Source: Stenotrophomonas rhizophila (GTDB taxonomy: Bacteria; Pseudomonadota; Gammaproteobacteria; Xanthomonadales; Xanthomonadaceae). Taken from it: 64,000 nt of DNA. The stretch covers positions 1,784,659 to 1,848,658 of the forward strand of contig NZ_RCDC01000004.1 in NCBI RefSeq assembly GCF_003651185.1, read 5' to 3'. The notes beneath the pieces were generated by a model. It was not told the DNA's origin, ran no database searches, and worked only from the letters and a program-made list of their open reading frames with translations. The position numbers and the translations under genes were made by a program. Shown piece by piece: positions 16,916 through 26,794 of the stretch (positions are counted from its first letter, which is position 1; each line of letters begins with the position of its first letter).

Positions 16916-19207
16916 TTACGCGTTCTTCTCCGCCTCCAGCTGCTTGCGGATCTGCGCATCCACGGCCGCGATGGCGGTCATGTTGAGCACGCGGCGCGAG
17001 GTCGCGCTGGTGGTCAGGATGTGCACCGGCTTGGCCACGCCCATCAGGATCGGGCCGATCGCCACGCCGTCGGTGAACACGCGCACCAGGTTGTAGGCAA
17101 TGTTGGCCGCTTCCAGGTTGGGCAGCACGAACAGGTTGGCACGGCCCTTCAGCGTGCTGTTGGGCAGCAGCTTCTGGCGCAGGGCTTCATCCCATGCGGT
17201 ATCCCCCTGCATTTCGCCATCCACGTTCAAGCGCGGGTTGCGCTTGAGCAGCATCTCGCGGACCGCCCGCATCTTCAGCGCGTCCTTGGAGTCGTGGCTG
17301 CCGAAGTTGGAGTGCGACAGCAGCGCCACCTTCGGTTCGATGCCGAACAGCTTCATGCGGTAAGCCGCCTGCAGCGTCGCCTCGGTGATCTGCTCGGCGG
17401 TCGGGTCTTCCTGCACGTGGGTATCCACGAAGAAGAACACGCCCTGCTGGTTGATCACGCCGGTCATCGCCGAGGTCGAGGTCACCTTGGCTTCCAGCGG
17501 CAGCACGCTGCGCACGTAGCCGAGCTTCTTGTGGAAGCGGCCGACCACGCCGGTCAGCATCGCGTCGGCTTCGCCACGCGCCACCATCACTGCGGCGATC
17601 AGGGTCGGGCGCGAGCGCATCAGGTTCTTGGCCGCAGCCACAGTCACACCACGACGGCCGGTGAGGTTGTGGTAGTACTGCCAGTACTCGTTGAAACGCG
17701 GATCGTCGTTGATGTTGGTGATGTCGAAATCGACACCGGCCTTCATGCGCAGGCCCAGGCGTTCGACGCGGGCCTCGATCACGTCCGGGCGGCCGATCAG
17801 GATCGGCTGCGCCAGGCCTTCATCGACCACGTTCTGCACGGCGCGCAGCACCACTTCTTCCTCGCCTTCGGCGTACACCACGCGCTGCTTGTCCGAACGC
17901 GCGCGGTCGTAGACCGGCTTCATCATCAGGCTGGTGCGGTAGACGAACTGGGCCAGCTTCTCGCGGTAGGCGCCCATGTCGGCGACCGGACGGGTAGCCA
18001 CGCCGGAATCCATCGCGGCCTGCGCCACGGCAGCCGACAGCTCCACCAGCAGGCGGCGGTCGAACGGACGCGGAATCAGGTAGTCACGGCCGAAGCTCGG
18101 GGTCTCATCCCCATAGGCCGAGCCCAGGTCGCTGGCCTCGCGGCGTGCCATCGCGGCGATCGCGTGCACGCAGGCGATCTTCATTTCTTCGTTGATCGCG
18201 GTCGCGCCGACATCCAGCGCACCGCGGAACAGATACGGGAAGCACAGCACGTTGTTGATCTGGTTCGGGTAGTCCGAACGACCGGTACCGATCAGCGCGT
18301 CCGGGCGGACCGAACGGGCCACTTCCGGCATGATTTCCGGGGTCGGGTTGGCCAGCGCGAAGATCACCGGATCCTTGGCCATGGTCTTGACCATGTCCGC
18401 GGTCAGGATGCCCGGGGCCGACAGGCCCAAGAAGATGTCCGCGCCATCGACGATCTCGGCCAGCGTGCGCTTGTCGGTATCACGCGCGTAGCGCGCCTTC
18501 TCCGGGTCCAGATCGGTGCGGCCGGTGTGGATCACGCCGTCGCGGTCGAAGGCCAGGATGTTCTCTTTCTTCAGGCCCAGCGAGACCAGCATGTTGACGC
18601 AGGAGATACCCGCTGCGCCCATGCCGGTGGTGGCCAGCTTCACGTCTTCGATCTTCTTGCCGGTGACGAGCATGGCGTTGAGCACGGCCGCGCCGACGAT
18701 GATCGCGGTGCCGTGCTGGTCGTCATGGAACACCGGGATGTTCATCCGCTCGCGCAGCTTGCGCTCCACGATGAAGCACTCCGGCGCCTTGATGTCTTCC
18801 AGATTGATGCCGCCGAAGGTCGGTTCCAGCGAGGCGATGATGTCGACCAGCTTGTCCGGGTCGTTTTCATCGATCTCGATGTCGAACACATCGATGCCGG
18901 CGAACTTCTGGAACAGCACGCCCTTGCCTTCCATCACCGGCTTGCCGGCCAGCGGGCCGATGTTGCCCAGGCCCAGCACGGCGGTACCGTTGGAAATGAC
19001 GGCGACAAGATTGCCGCGGGCGGTCAGTTCACTGGCCTGCTGCGGGTCGGCCATGATCGCCTCGCAGGCGTGCGCCACGCCCGGGGAGTACGCCAACGAC
19101 AGATCGCGCTGGGTCAACATCGGCTTGGTCGCGGTGACCTTGATCTTGCCGGGCGGCGAGAGCCGGTGATAGTCGAGGGCTGCCTGTTTGAAATCTTCGT
19201 TGGACAT
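16916..19207 (-). CDS. maeB: NADP-dependent malic enzyme with phosphotransacetylase-like domain
   Basis: Cytosolic enzyme (763 aa) that oxidatively decarboxylates malate to pyruvate with NADP. The N-terminal malic domain (residues 1-420) contains SLAYSPGVA, the FHDDQHGTA substrate/metal region and the dinucleotide loop [10 protein letters not shown]. The C-terminal 320 residues are the phosphotransacetylase-like domain typical of the large MaeB class, which is regulatory rather than catalytic in known examples. It sits next to DctA, which imports its substrate. The length agrees with the family (about 760 aa). Confidence 0.95.
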   Translation of the reverse strand: MSNEDFKQAALDYHRLSPPGKIKVTATKPMLTQRDLSLAYSPGVAHACEAIMADPQQASELTARGNLVAVISNGTAVLGLGNIGPLAGKPVMEGKGVLFQKFAGIDVFDIEIDENDPDKLVDIIASLEPTFGGINLEDIKAPECFIVERKLRERMNIPVFHDDQHGTAIIVGAAVLNAMLVTGKKIEDVKLATTGMGAAGISCVNMLVSLGLKKENILAFDRDGVIHTGRTDLDPEKARYARDTDKRTLAEIVDGADIFLGLSAPGILTADMVKTMAKDPVIFALANPTPEIMPEVARSVRPDALIGTGRSDYPNQINNVLCFPYLFRGALDVGATAINEEMKIACVHAIAAMARREASDLGSAYGDETPSFGRDYLIPRPFDRRLLVELSAAVAQAAMDSGVATRPVADMGAYREKLAQFVYRTSLMMKPVYDRARSDKQRVVYAEGEEEVVLRAVQNVVDEGLAQPILIGRPDVIEARVERLGLRMKAGVDFDITNINDDPRFNEYWQYYHNLTGRRGVTVAAAKNLMRSRPTLIAAVMVARGEADAMLTGVVGRFHKKLGYVRSVLPLEAKVTSTSAMTGVINQQGVFFFVDTHVQEDPTAEQITEATLQAAYRMKLFGIEPKVALLSHSNFGSHDSKDALKMRAVREMLLKRNPRLNVDGEMQGDTAWDEALRQKLLPNSTLKGRANLFVLPNLEAANIAYNLVRVFTDGVAIGPILMGVAKPVHILTTSATSRRVLNMTAIAAVDAQIRKQLEAEKNA

Positions 19208-19406
19208 CGCTTTCTGCAGATGAATGGGCGAGAGGAACAGGGGATCATACCCCCGTTGGCGTGGACGGACCTGTCGCTACGCTGTCGCGGTCATGCTGCA
19301 ACCGCACATATTCCAGCACCGCGCACCGGGCCTTCAAAATAAAACATGGCCGTGACGCCCCGGCAGGAACGGCACGACCATGCACCACACAATCAGGTCA
19401 TCGGGC

Positions 19407-20756
19407 TCAATGCGCCGGGGCCGGCAGCGTGTCCGGCAGGTCGGCCACGACCAGCGGCGGCAGCTCGGCCTCACGGCCATCGAGCACCATTGCCAGGCGG
19501 TCGCGATCCAGCGCGTTTTCCCAGCGCGAGACCACCACGGTGGCCACCGCATTGCCGATGAAGTTGGTCAGCGAGCGGCATTCGCTCATGAAGCGGTCCA
19601 CGCCCAGGATCAGCGCCATGCCGGCCACCGGCACTTCCGGCACCACCGCCAGGGTGGCGGCCAGGGTGATGAAGCCGGCACCGGTGACGCCAGCGGCGCC
19701 CTTGGAGCTGAGCATCGCCACCAGCAGCAGGGCGATCTGGTGGCCCAGGGTCAGTTCGGTGTTGGTCGCCTGGGCGATGAACAGCGCCGCCAGGGTCATG
19801 TAGATGTTGGTGCCGTCCAGGTTGAACGAGTACCCGGTCGGGACCACCAGGCCCACCACGGACTTGCTGCAGCCGGCCTTTTCCATCTTCTCCATCAGCG
19901 AGGGCAGCGCCGATTCCGAGGAGGAGGTACCCAGCACCAGCAGCAGCTCGGCCTTGAGGTAGCGGGCCAGCTTGAACACCGAGAATCCGCACAGGCGGCA
20001 CACCACGCCCAGGATCACCGCCACGAACAGGAAGGCGGTCAGGTAGAACGAGCCGACCAGCCAGGCCAGGTTGACCAGCGAGCCGACCCCGTACTTGCCG
20101 ATGGTGAAGGCGATCGCGCCGAACGCACCGATCGGGGCGGCCTTCATCAGGATGTGGACCAGGCGGAACACCGGGGCGGTCAGCGCCTCCAGGAAGGTCA
20201 GCACCGGGCGGCCCTTGGCGCCGGTCAGGGCCAGCGCGATGCCGAACAGCACCGCCACGAACAGCACCTGCAGGATGTTGCCTTCGACGAAGGCGCTGAC
20301 CAGGGTGGCCGGGATGATGTCCAGCGCGAAGCCGACCAGGGTCAGCTCATGCGACTTCTGCACATAGCCGTTGACCGCGGTCTGGTCCAGATCGGCCGGG
20401 TTGATGTTCATCCCCGCGCCCGGCTGCACCACGTGCGCCACCACCATGCCCACGATCAGGGCCAGCGTGGAGAAGAACAGGAAGTAGGCCATCGATTTGG
20501 CGAAGACCCGGCCCACGGTGCGCAGGTGGGTCATGCCGGCGATACCGGTGACGATGGTCAGGAAGATCACCGGGGCGATGATCATCTTCACCAGCTTGAT
20601 GAAGGCGTCGCCCAGCGGCTTGAGCGATTCGGCGAAGGCCGGCTCGTAATGGCCGAGGATGGCACCGAGAACGATCGCCACCACCACCTGGAAATACAGT
20701 TGGCGGTAGAACGGCAGCGGCTTGGCCGCCAGCGGGGCGGTGGTGGGAACGTGCAT
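19407..20756 (-). CDS. dctA: C4-dicarboxylate/H+ (Na+) symporter DctA
   Basis: Inner-membrane importer for succinate, fumarate and malate, 449 aa, DAACS family. I use ATG 20756 (MHVPTTAP), which has GGAG 6 bases upstream, rather than ATG 20777, which has none. Family marks are [16 protein letters not shown] at the N-terminus, the serine-rich re-entrant loop [11 protein letters not shown], and [15 protein letters not shown], which binds substrate and cation. It is divergent from the porin at 21018 and close to maeB. The neighbouring DctB-like kinase suggests it is the controlled target. Confidence 0.94.
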   Translation of the reverse strand: MHVPTTAPLAAKPLPFYRQLYFQVVVAIVLGAILGHYEPAFAESLKPLGDAFIKLVKMIIAPVIFLTIVTGIAGMTHLRTVGRVFAKSMAYFLFFSTLALIVGMVVAHVVQPGAGMNINPADLDQTAVNGYVQKSHELTLVGFALDIIPATLVSAFVEGNILQVLFVAVLFGIALALTGAKGRPVLTFLEALTAPVFRLVHILMKAAPIGAFGAIAFTIGKYGVGSLVNLAWLVGSFYLTAFLFVAVILGVVCRLCGFSVFKLARYLKAELLLVLGTSSSESALPSLMEKMEKAGCSKSVVGLVVPTGYSFNLDGTNIYMTLAALFIAQATNTELTLGHQIALLLVAMLSSKGAAGVTGAGFITLAATLAVVPEVPVAGMALILGVDRFMSECRSLTNFIGNAVATVVVSRWENALDRDRLAMVLDGREAELPPLVVADLPDTLPAPAH

Positions 20757-20849
20757 GGAAAGCTCCGGCAGTGTCACGAAGGATGCCGGACGCGCTGGGC
20801 GGCATCTGGCGTGGCCTTTTTACGCCCGCATCTCGCCAACGCAGATAAC

Positions 20850-20862
20850 CTATTGGTACTAG
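20850..20862. promoter_or_regulatory. Imperfect dyad in the dctA/porin divergent promoter region
   Basis: CTATTGGTACTAG is an imperfect dyad (CTA...TAG) in the only AT-richer patch of the 261-bp dctA/porin spacer. It is a candidate site for the NarL-type regulator at 24903-25553. The evidence is positional only, and I found no second copy in the window. Confidence 0.25.
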
Positions 20863-21017
20863 CCCCCCGGTTCAGCTGGCCGGACTGCCTACACTGCCCA
20901 GGCACCGCGCCCCCACGGCGGCGGGTGGCCCGGCAGCGGATCAGGGGGAGAGACCCACAGATTTGCCGTCCGCGGCCGTTGTTGTTCTGCCCCACCCTTA
21001 TCTAGCAGCTACCGCCC

Positions 21018-22184
21018 ATGCGCCCTACGCCCCTGTTCATCGCCCTGGCCCTGACCACCGCCCCGCTCGCCGCCACCGCGGCCGACTGGGACAACTGGCC
21101 GACCAAGACCACCTTCAGTGACGGTACCGAGCTGGCAGCCACTGCCAACATTGCCTACGACCTCAACGACTTCTCCGGCGGCAGTGGCATCGACGATGCC
21201 GACGCCGTGCGCCGCAAGGAATTCGGCGCGACCCTGAAGAAGAAGGGCGTGTACGACGCCATGGTCTATTACGACTTCCAGGCCGACACCTGGCTCGACG
21301 TGTTCGTGCGCTTGGAAAGCAAGGCCTTCTTCGGCAGCGACATCGGCCGCTTCCGCTTCGGCTACATGAAGACCCCGGTCGGCCTGGATGCCGGCACCTC
21401 CTCGCGCGCCGGCAGCTTCCTGGAGACCGCCCTGCCCGTGCAGGCGTTCTACGAAGGCCGCCGCACCGGTGCCGAATGGGTGCTGGAGCGCCCGCAGTAC
21501 CTGCTGCAGGCCGGCGCCTATGGCGGCAAGGACCTGCAGGGCGACAACCCCGGCACTACCCAGGCCGTGCGTGCGGTGTGGACCCCGGTCAAGGCCGCGG
21601 GCGACGTCGTGCACTTGGGCCTGGCCTATTCGCAGGAAAACCCGCGCGGTTACCGCGATGGCCGCGATGTTTCGCACCCGGCCAGTGCCCGCCTGCGCGC
21701 GCGCCCCGAAGCCGGCTTGACCGATATCCGCCTGGTCGACTCCGGCGCACTGACCACCGCCGACAAGATCGTGCGCACCGGCCTGGAAGGCATCTGGATC
21801 CGCGGCCCGTTCTCGCTGCAGGGCGAAGCGCTGCAGACCACGGTCAGCCGTGACGGCAAGCCGGATTACACCGGCAACGGCCAGTACGCGATGGCCAGCT
21901 GGATCCTGACCGGCGAATCGCGCCCGTACAACGCCGGTGCCGTGGCCAACGTCAAGCCGGCCCACGACTACGGCGCGGTGGAGCTGGTAACGCGCTACAG
22001 CCGTATCGATCTGGACGATGCCGACGTGTTCGGCGGCCGCCAGCACGATTGGACCATCGGCGCCAACTGGTACCTGACCTCGCACTTCAAGTTCCAGGCG
22101 AACTACGTCAAGGTCGACGCCAGCCGTCGCGGCGTGCGCAGCCAGCCGGAGATCTTCGAGCTGCGTGCCCAGATGCACTTCTGA
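21018..22184 (+). CDS. OprO/OprP-type porin
   Basis: Outer-membrane porin of the phosphate-selective porin O/P family, 388 aa, with a signal peptide of about 21 residues (ending LAATA). The family phrase RFGYMKTPVGLDAGTSSR follows the first strands, and the protein ends in an aromatic residue after alternating strands (LRAQMHF), as outer-membrane barrels do. It is divergent from dctA and 56 bp upstream of the sensor kinase. The genomic setting points to organic-acid rather than phosphate passage, but that is inference. Confidence 0.88.
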   Translation: MRPTPLFIALALTTAPLAATAADWDNWPTKTTFSDGTELAATANIAYDLNDFSGGSGIDDADAVRRKEFGATLKKKGVYDAMVYYDFQADTWLDVFVRLESKAFFGSDIGRFRFGYMKTPVGLDAGTSSRAGSFLETALPVQAFYEGRRTGAEWVLERPQYLLQAGAYGGKDLQGDNPGTTQAVRAVWTPVKAAGDVVHLGLAYSQENPRGYRDGRDVSHPASARLRARPEAGLTDIRLVDSGALTTADKIVRTGLEGIWIRGPFSLQGEALQTTVSRDGKPDYTGNGQYAMASWILTGESRPYNAGAVANVKPAHDYGAVELVTRYSRIDLDDADVFGGRQHDWTIGANWYLTSHFKFQANYVKVDASRRGVRSQPEIFELRAQMHF

Positions 22185-22240
22185 GCCCGCCCGGCGGACG
22201 CGTTGATGCGCGTCCGCCCTGCCCTGCCTAGACTGACGGC

Positions 22241-24892
22241 ATGTACCGCGTCTCCCGCTATCGTCCCTGGCTGCTGCTCATCGTCCTGATGCTCGGCGGC
22301 ACGGCGCTGTGCGCGCTGCTGGCCGGGCGCTATGCCCAGCAGCGGGCACTGGACGATGAAAGCCTGCAGGTCCGCCGCCAGCTCGGGCTGTATGCCCAGA
22401 CCCTGCAGCAGCGCATTGATCGTTTCGGCACCCTGCCGCAGGTGCTGGCGCTCGACCCGGACCTGCACCAGGCGGTCTCGCACCCCTTGAGCGCCGCCGA
22501 ACGACAGCGGCTCAATCTCAAGCTGGCCCAGGCCAACAATGTCACCCGCGCCTCCACCCTGACCCTGATCGACCGGCACGGCATTGCCGTGGCCGCCAGC
22601 AACTGGGACCAGCCGACCAGCAACGTCGGCGAGGACTACAGCTACCGCCCCTATTACCAGCAGGCGATGGCACACGGCAGTGGGCACTTCTACGGCATCG
22701 GCATGACCACGGCCGTGCCGGGCTACTTCCTCTCCCAGGCGATCTACGACGCCGGCGGCAGCGTGCTGGGCGTGGTCGCGATCAAGATCGAACTGCGCGC
22801 GCTCGAACAGGAGTGGCTGCAGAGCCCGGACATCGTGCTGGCCACCGATGCCCACGATGTGGTGTTCCTGGCCAATGGCGATGCCTGGCGCTACCGGCTG
22901 CTGCGCCCGCTCGGCCCGCAGGAACGCAACGAGATGCTCGCCACCCGCCAGTACGCGGACCGCTCACTGCAACCCCTGCAGGCACGCACCGTGGAAGTAC
23001 TGGCCGATGGCGGGCGCATGGTCCGCGTGGAGCAGCCTGCGCTGCCACGGCCGGTGCTGTGGCAGACCCTGGCGCTGAACGAGCCGCAGTGGAAGCTGCA
23101 CCTGCTGCATGACGCCAGCGCCAGTGCCGCGGTCGGCCGGAGTGCTGCGCTGGCCGCCGGCGGCATCTGGCTGGCACTGTGTTTCCTGGGCCTGTTCGTG
23201 CAGCAGCGCCGGCGCCTGGCCGCGCACCGGCAGCGCAGCCGGCGCGAGCTGGAGAGTGTGCTCAAGCAGCACGCGCAGGAACTGCGCACCGCCCAGGATG
23301 GCGTGCTGCAGGCAGCGCAACAGGCCGACAGCGGTCTCAGCCGCAGCCTGGCGCACCTGCCGCAGGGCGTGGTGGTGATCGACAACGAGCAGAAGCTGGT
23401 CGCCTGGAATGCACGGTATCTGGAGCTGTTCCGCTTCCCGACCGGGTTGATCCGGGTCGGCCGGCCGATCGAGGAGATATTCCGCTACAACGCACGCCGC
23501 GGCCTGCTCGGCCCGGGGCCGATCGATGAAGCCATCGAGCGTCGCCTGAACCATCTGCGCAGCGGCCGCCCGCACATGCGCGAGAGCGAAAAAGACGACG
23601 GCACGGTGCTGGAGATCCGCGGCAACCCGCTCCCCGATGGCGGCTTCGTCACCAGCTATGCCGACATCACTGCCTACAAGAACACCGCACGCGAGCTGCG
23701 CTCGCTGGCTGATGCGCTGGAACATCGCGTGGCCGAGCGCACCCGCGATCTGGATGAAGCGCGCCGGGAAGCCGAGCGCGCCAATCGCTACAAATCGCGC
23801 TTCGTGGCCTCGGCCGTGCACGACCTGCTGCAACCGTTGAACGCGGCGCGGATGTTCGTCTCAGTGCTGCGCGGCAAGCTGCAGGGTGACGCCCGCGAGC
23901 TCAGCGAGCACGTGGATGCCGCACTGGCCGCGCAGGACGGCATCCTCAACAGCCTGCTGGACATCTCGCGGCTGGAATCGGGCGCGCTGCAGACCCATGT
24001 GCGCCCCTTCGCACTGTCACCGCTGCTGGAAACGCTGGCCCGCGAGTTCGGGCTGGCCGCCGACAGCCGCGGCCTGCAGCTGCACTGGGTGGATACGCGT
24101 GCCGTGGTGGTGAGCGATGAAGCGCTGCTGCGCCGCATCCTGCAGAACTTCCTCTCCAACGCGCTGCGCTACACCCCGCGCGGCCGCGTGTTGCTCGGCT
24201 GCCGCCGCGATGGCGATCAGCTGCGCATCGAAGTGCACGACCAGGGGCCCGGTATACCGGAGAGCCTGCAGAGCGAGATCTTCGAAGAATTCCGCCGGTT
24301 GGATGACGGTGTGGACCAGGAACGCGGGGCCGGGCTGGGTCTGGCGATCGTGGAGCGGATCGGCCGTCTGCTCGGCCATCCGATCCGGCTGCGTTCCACC
24401 CTGGGGCGCGGCAGTGTGTTCTCGATAAGCCTGCCGTTGGGGGCGGCAGCGGACGTGGTGGCCGCACCGGCGCCCGCGGTCGCCCCGGTGGTCGATAGCG
24501 GCGATGACAGTCCGTTGCGCCACTGCCGGGTCTGGAGCATCGACGATGATCCGCGCGTCTGCGCCGCCACCCGCGCGCTGTTGGAGCGCTGGGGCTGTGA
24601 GGTGGAACTGGCCGATGGGCCGCAGGCCGCGCTCGAGATCGCCTCGGCGTTCAATGTGCCCAAGCTCCTGCTGCTGGATGTGCGCATGGGCCAGTGGCAC
24701 GGACCGGACCTGTACGAACAACTGTGCGACCTGTGGCACGCGCGCCCGCCGGTGATCCTGGTCACCGCAGAGCGCGACGATGCGCTGCGCGCGCAGGCCG
24801 CGGAAAACGGCTGGGGGTTCCTGTCCAAGCCGGTGCGCCCGCCCGCGCTGCGGGCCCTGATGACACAGCTGCTGCTACGGCATCGCAGCTGA
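22241..24892 (+). CDS. Hybrid sensor histidine kinase with DctB-like periplasmic domain
   Basis: Membrane sensor of 883 aa. In order: TM1 (9-31); a periplasmic dCache-type domain (about 35-300) whose SNWDQPTSNVGEDYSYRPYY and GYFLSQAIYDA blocks closely follow DctB; TM2 (about 300-322); a coiled linker; PAS (about 365-490); HisKA with phospho-acceptor His527 in AVHDLLQPLN; HATPase (about 640-750, DQGPGIP, GAGLGLAI); and a receiver with Asp813. True DctB works with the NtrC-type DctD. Here no DctD is present and a NarL-type regulator converges on it. It probably senses C4-dicarboxylates and controls dctA and/or the porin. Confidence 0.9.
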   Translation: MYRVSRYRPWLLLIVLMLGGTALCALLAGRYAQQRALDDESLQVRRQLGLYAQTLQQRIDRFGTLPQVLALDPDLHQAVSHPLSAAERQRLNLKLAQANNVTRASTLTLIDRHGIAVAASNWDQPTSNVGEDYSYRPYYQQAMAHGSGHFYGIGMTTAVPGYFLSQAIYDAGGSVLGVVAIKIELRALEQEWLQSPDIVLATDAHDVVFLANGDAWRYRLLRPLGPQERNEMLATRQYADRSLQPLQARTVEVLADGGRMVRVEQPALPRPVLWQTLALNEPQWKLHLLHDASASAAVGRSAALAAGGIWLALCFLGLFVQQRRRLAAHRQRSRRELESVLKQHAQELRTAQDGVLQAAQQADSGLSRSLAHLPQGVVVIDNEQKLVAWNARYLELFRFPTGLIRVGRPIEEIFRYNARRGLLGPGPIDEAIERRLNHLRSGRPHMRESEKDDGTVLEIRGNPLPDGGFVTSYADITAYKNTARELRSLADALEHRVAERTRDLDEARREAERANRYKSRFVASAVHDLLQPLNAARMFVSVLRGKLQGDARELSEHVDAALAAQDGILNSLLDISRLESGALQTHVRPFALSPLLETLAREFGLAADSRGLQLHWVDTRAVVVSDEALLRRILQNFLSNALRYTPRGRVLLGCRRDGDQLRIEVHDQGPGIPESLQSEIFEEFRRLDDGVDQERGAGLGLAIVERIGRLLGHPIRLRSTLGRGSVFSISLPLGAAADVVAAPAPAVAPVVDSGDDSPLRHCRVWSIDDDPRVCAATRALLERWGCEVELADGPQAALEIASAFNVPKLLLLDVRMGQWHGPDLYEQLCDLWHARPPVILVTAERDDALRAQAAENGWGFLSKPVRPPALRALMTQLLLRHRS

Positions 24893-24902
24893 GCACGCGC
24901 CG

Positions 24903-25553
24903 CTAGACCCCTGCGCCCGCATCCCCTTCCGGCTCCAGGGCCTTCACCAGCACCGCCGCCTGTGTGCGGCTGTGGCATTCCAGCTTCTTCAGAATCGCGG
25001 TGACGTGCACCTTGACCGTGTTCTCGGCCAGGCCCAGCTCGTAGGCGATCTGCTTGTTGAGCAGGCCATCGGCCAGGCACAACAGCACGCGGAACTGCTG
25101 CGGGGTGAGCTGCGCCAGGCGGGTGGCCAGCAGCGCATCGGATTCGGACCGTTCTGCCGCCATCGCCGGGAACCACACCCCGCCATCGAGCACCGCCGCC
25201 ACTGCCTGGCCCAGGGTCTCGGCCGGGGCCGACTTGGGAATGAAGCCGGCTGCGCCGAATTGCTGCGCACGCCGGATCACCCGCGGGTGGTCATTGGACG
25301 ACACGATCACCACGGGCACATCCGGATGCCCGCCGCGCACGTGCAACAGCGAGGAGAACCCGCGTGCGCCGGGCATGGTCAAATCCAGCAGGACCAGCTC
25401 GATCTCCGCATGCTGGTCCAGCGCTGTCTCCAGCGTGGCGGCGCTGGCCACTTCGATCACAGTGACCTGTGGCAGCGCCTGGCGAAGCGAATGCACGACC
25501 GCGGCACGCAGCAGGGGATGGTCGTCGGCGACCAGAACGGTGATGTCACTCAT
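24903..25553 (-). CDS. NarL/FixJ-family response regulator
   Basis: A 216-residue transcription factor: receiver domain (residues 4-120, phospho-acceptor Asp57 in VLLDLTMPG, conserved Lys in FIPKSAP) and LuxR-type HTH (about 148-212, LTPQQFRVLLCLADGLLNKQIA). It converges tail to tail with the hybrid kinase, 10 bp apart, which makes them an obvious pair. Regulators of this type commonly partner kinases bearing the HDLLQPLNA motif. The start ATG 25553 is unambiguous (MSDITVLVADDH). Confidence 0.9.
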   Translation of the reverse strand: MSDITVLVADDHPLLRAAVVHSLRQALPQVTVIEVASAATLETALDQHAEIELVLLDLTMPGARGFSSLLHVRGGHPDVPVVIVSSNDHPRVIRRAQQFGAAGFIPKSAPAETLGQAVAAVLDGGVWFPAMAAERSESDALLATRLAQLTPQQFRVLLCLADGLLNKQIAYELGLAENTVKVHVTAILKKLECHSRTQAAVLVKALEPEGDAGAGV

Positions 25554-25741
25554 GCGCCGATTGTAATGAGGTTAAACGGCCAGCGGAGGCATCCCCAGCA
25601 TCCCCGAGGTGCCAACCCAACCCTGCCTACACACGTTGAGCGTCTGGAGAAAAGCCCCCTTCGTGTTGAAGGGGGCGCGCCAGCGGCGCGGGGTTGAGGT
25701 GGAATGCGAGGGCAGCAGGGACGGCGAGGCCGTTGTCGGCC

Positions 25742-26794
25742 TCACCGTCCCTGCTGCATGCTGCCGCGCCACGCGTCCAGGAACTGGCGCCGCTTGAGCC
25801 CGTCCAGGTACACCAGCAAGCCCGGGCCGAGCTGGATCGGGCGGTAGCTGCGCTCTGGCGACGCCCCCCGGCGCTGGCCCGCCGCCGGCAGGATCGGCAT
25901 CAGCCGCGCCTCGCGCGAGAGCACCTCCTGCCCGCGGGGCGACAGCAGGTAGTCCAGGAACCGGCGGGCTTCCCCGGGGTGCTGGCCGCCACGCGGAATC
26001 ACCGCAGTACGCAGCATCACCAGGGTGTAGTCCTCCGGCTCGATGATGCCCAACGGTGCACCGGCATCGATGCGGGCCTGCGCATACGATCCCAGCACGT
26101 TGTAGACCAGCGAAAGTTGTCCGCTGCTGACCCGGTCCAGCAGCACGCCGGTGCGCTCCTCCAGCTGCACCCGGTTGTCGCCGAGTGCGCCCAGCAGCGC
26201 GCCGGCCATGCTGCCGCGCTGACCATCCTGGGTAGCGAGCAGATACCCGACGCTGCTGCGCTGCACGTCGTAGGTGCCCACCCGGCCCAGCAGCGGTGCA
26301 TCCGGCGCACGCAACAGCTCCAGCAATTGGCGGCGCGTGTGTGGCACGCGCGCCGCCGGCAGCATGCGCGTGTTGTAGACCATCGCGACCGGCTCGTAGC
26401 TGATCCCGAACGCCTCGTGCCGCCACTGCGCCCACGCGGGCAGCGCATCAGTCTGTGCCGAGCGATGCGACAGCGCATGCCCGTCGTTGACCAGCTTGGT
26501 CTGCAGGTCCATGCCGCTGCTGATCAGCATGTCCGGTGCGGTCGAGCTTCTGCGGTCACGCAGGTAGCGCGCGTACATCTCCTGCGCGATCACGTCCTCA
26601 TAGACGATCTCGGTGCCCGGGTGCAGCCGCTGGTAATCGGCAATGACAGTCGCAAACACCTCGATATCGGTGGAACCGTGGATGCGCAGCTGCGCGGTCG
26701 GCGTGCCCTGCGCGGGAAAGCGCTGCACGTCGCCGGGATCGGCGGATGCAGTGACAGCGACCACCATCAGCAGCAGACCGGTCAGAACGTTCAT
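25742..26794 (-). CDS. Orphan periplasmic substrate-binding protein
   Basis: ABC-type extracellular binding protein of 350 aa with a short signal peptide (residues 1-18). The fold resembles the Fe3+/PgtC-like group (RIHGSTDIEVFATVIADYQ, EPVAMVYNTRML, AVIPRGGQHPGEARRFLDYL). No permease or ATPase gene is nearby. Its ATG overlaps the stop of the tctE-like kinase (ATGA at 26791-26794), so it is translated with the two-component system. The likely role is an accessory sensor presenting ligand to the kinase, as PgtC does in phosphoglycerate sensing; this is inference. Confidence 0.85.
   Translation of the reverse strand: MNVLTGLLLMVVAVTASADPGDVQRFPAQGTPTAQLRIHGSTDIEVFATVIADYQRLHPGTEIVYEDVIAQEMYARYLRDRRSSTAPDMLISSGMDLQTKLVNDGHALSHRSAQTDALPAWAQWRHEAFGISYEPVAMVYNTRMLPAARVPHTRRQLLELLRAPDAPLLGRVGTYDVQRSSVGYLLATQDGQRGSMAGALLGALGDNRVQLEERTGVLLDRVSSGQLSLVYNVLGSYAQARIDAGAPLGIIEPEDYTLVMLRTAVIPRGGQHPGEARRFLDYLLSPRGQEVLSREARLMPILPAAGQRRGASPERSYRPIQLGPGLLVYLDGLKRRQFLDAWRGSMQQGR

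Noticed and set aside
16730..19342. 870-codon plus-strand frame opposite maeB, and a similar 844-codon frame at 32904-35438 opposite the TonB receptor
   Set aside because: The His/Gln/Arg/Gly-rich translation without any family signal is typical of antisense shadows in this genome.
20757..21017. Sigma54 (-24/-12) promoter for dctA
   Set aside because: I looked for the TGGC-N7-9-TGC pattern on both strands and saw no convincing match. The neighbouring regulator is NarL-type, not NtrC-type.
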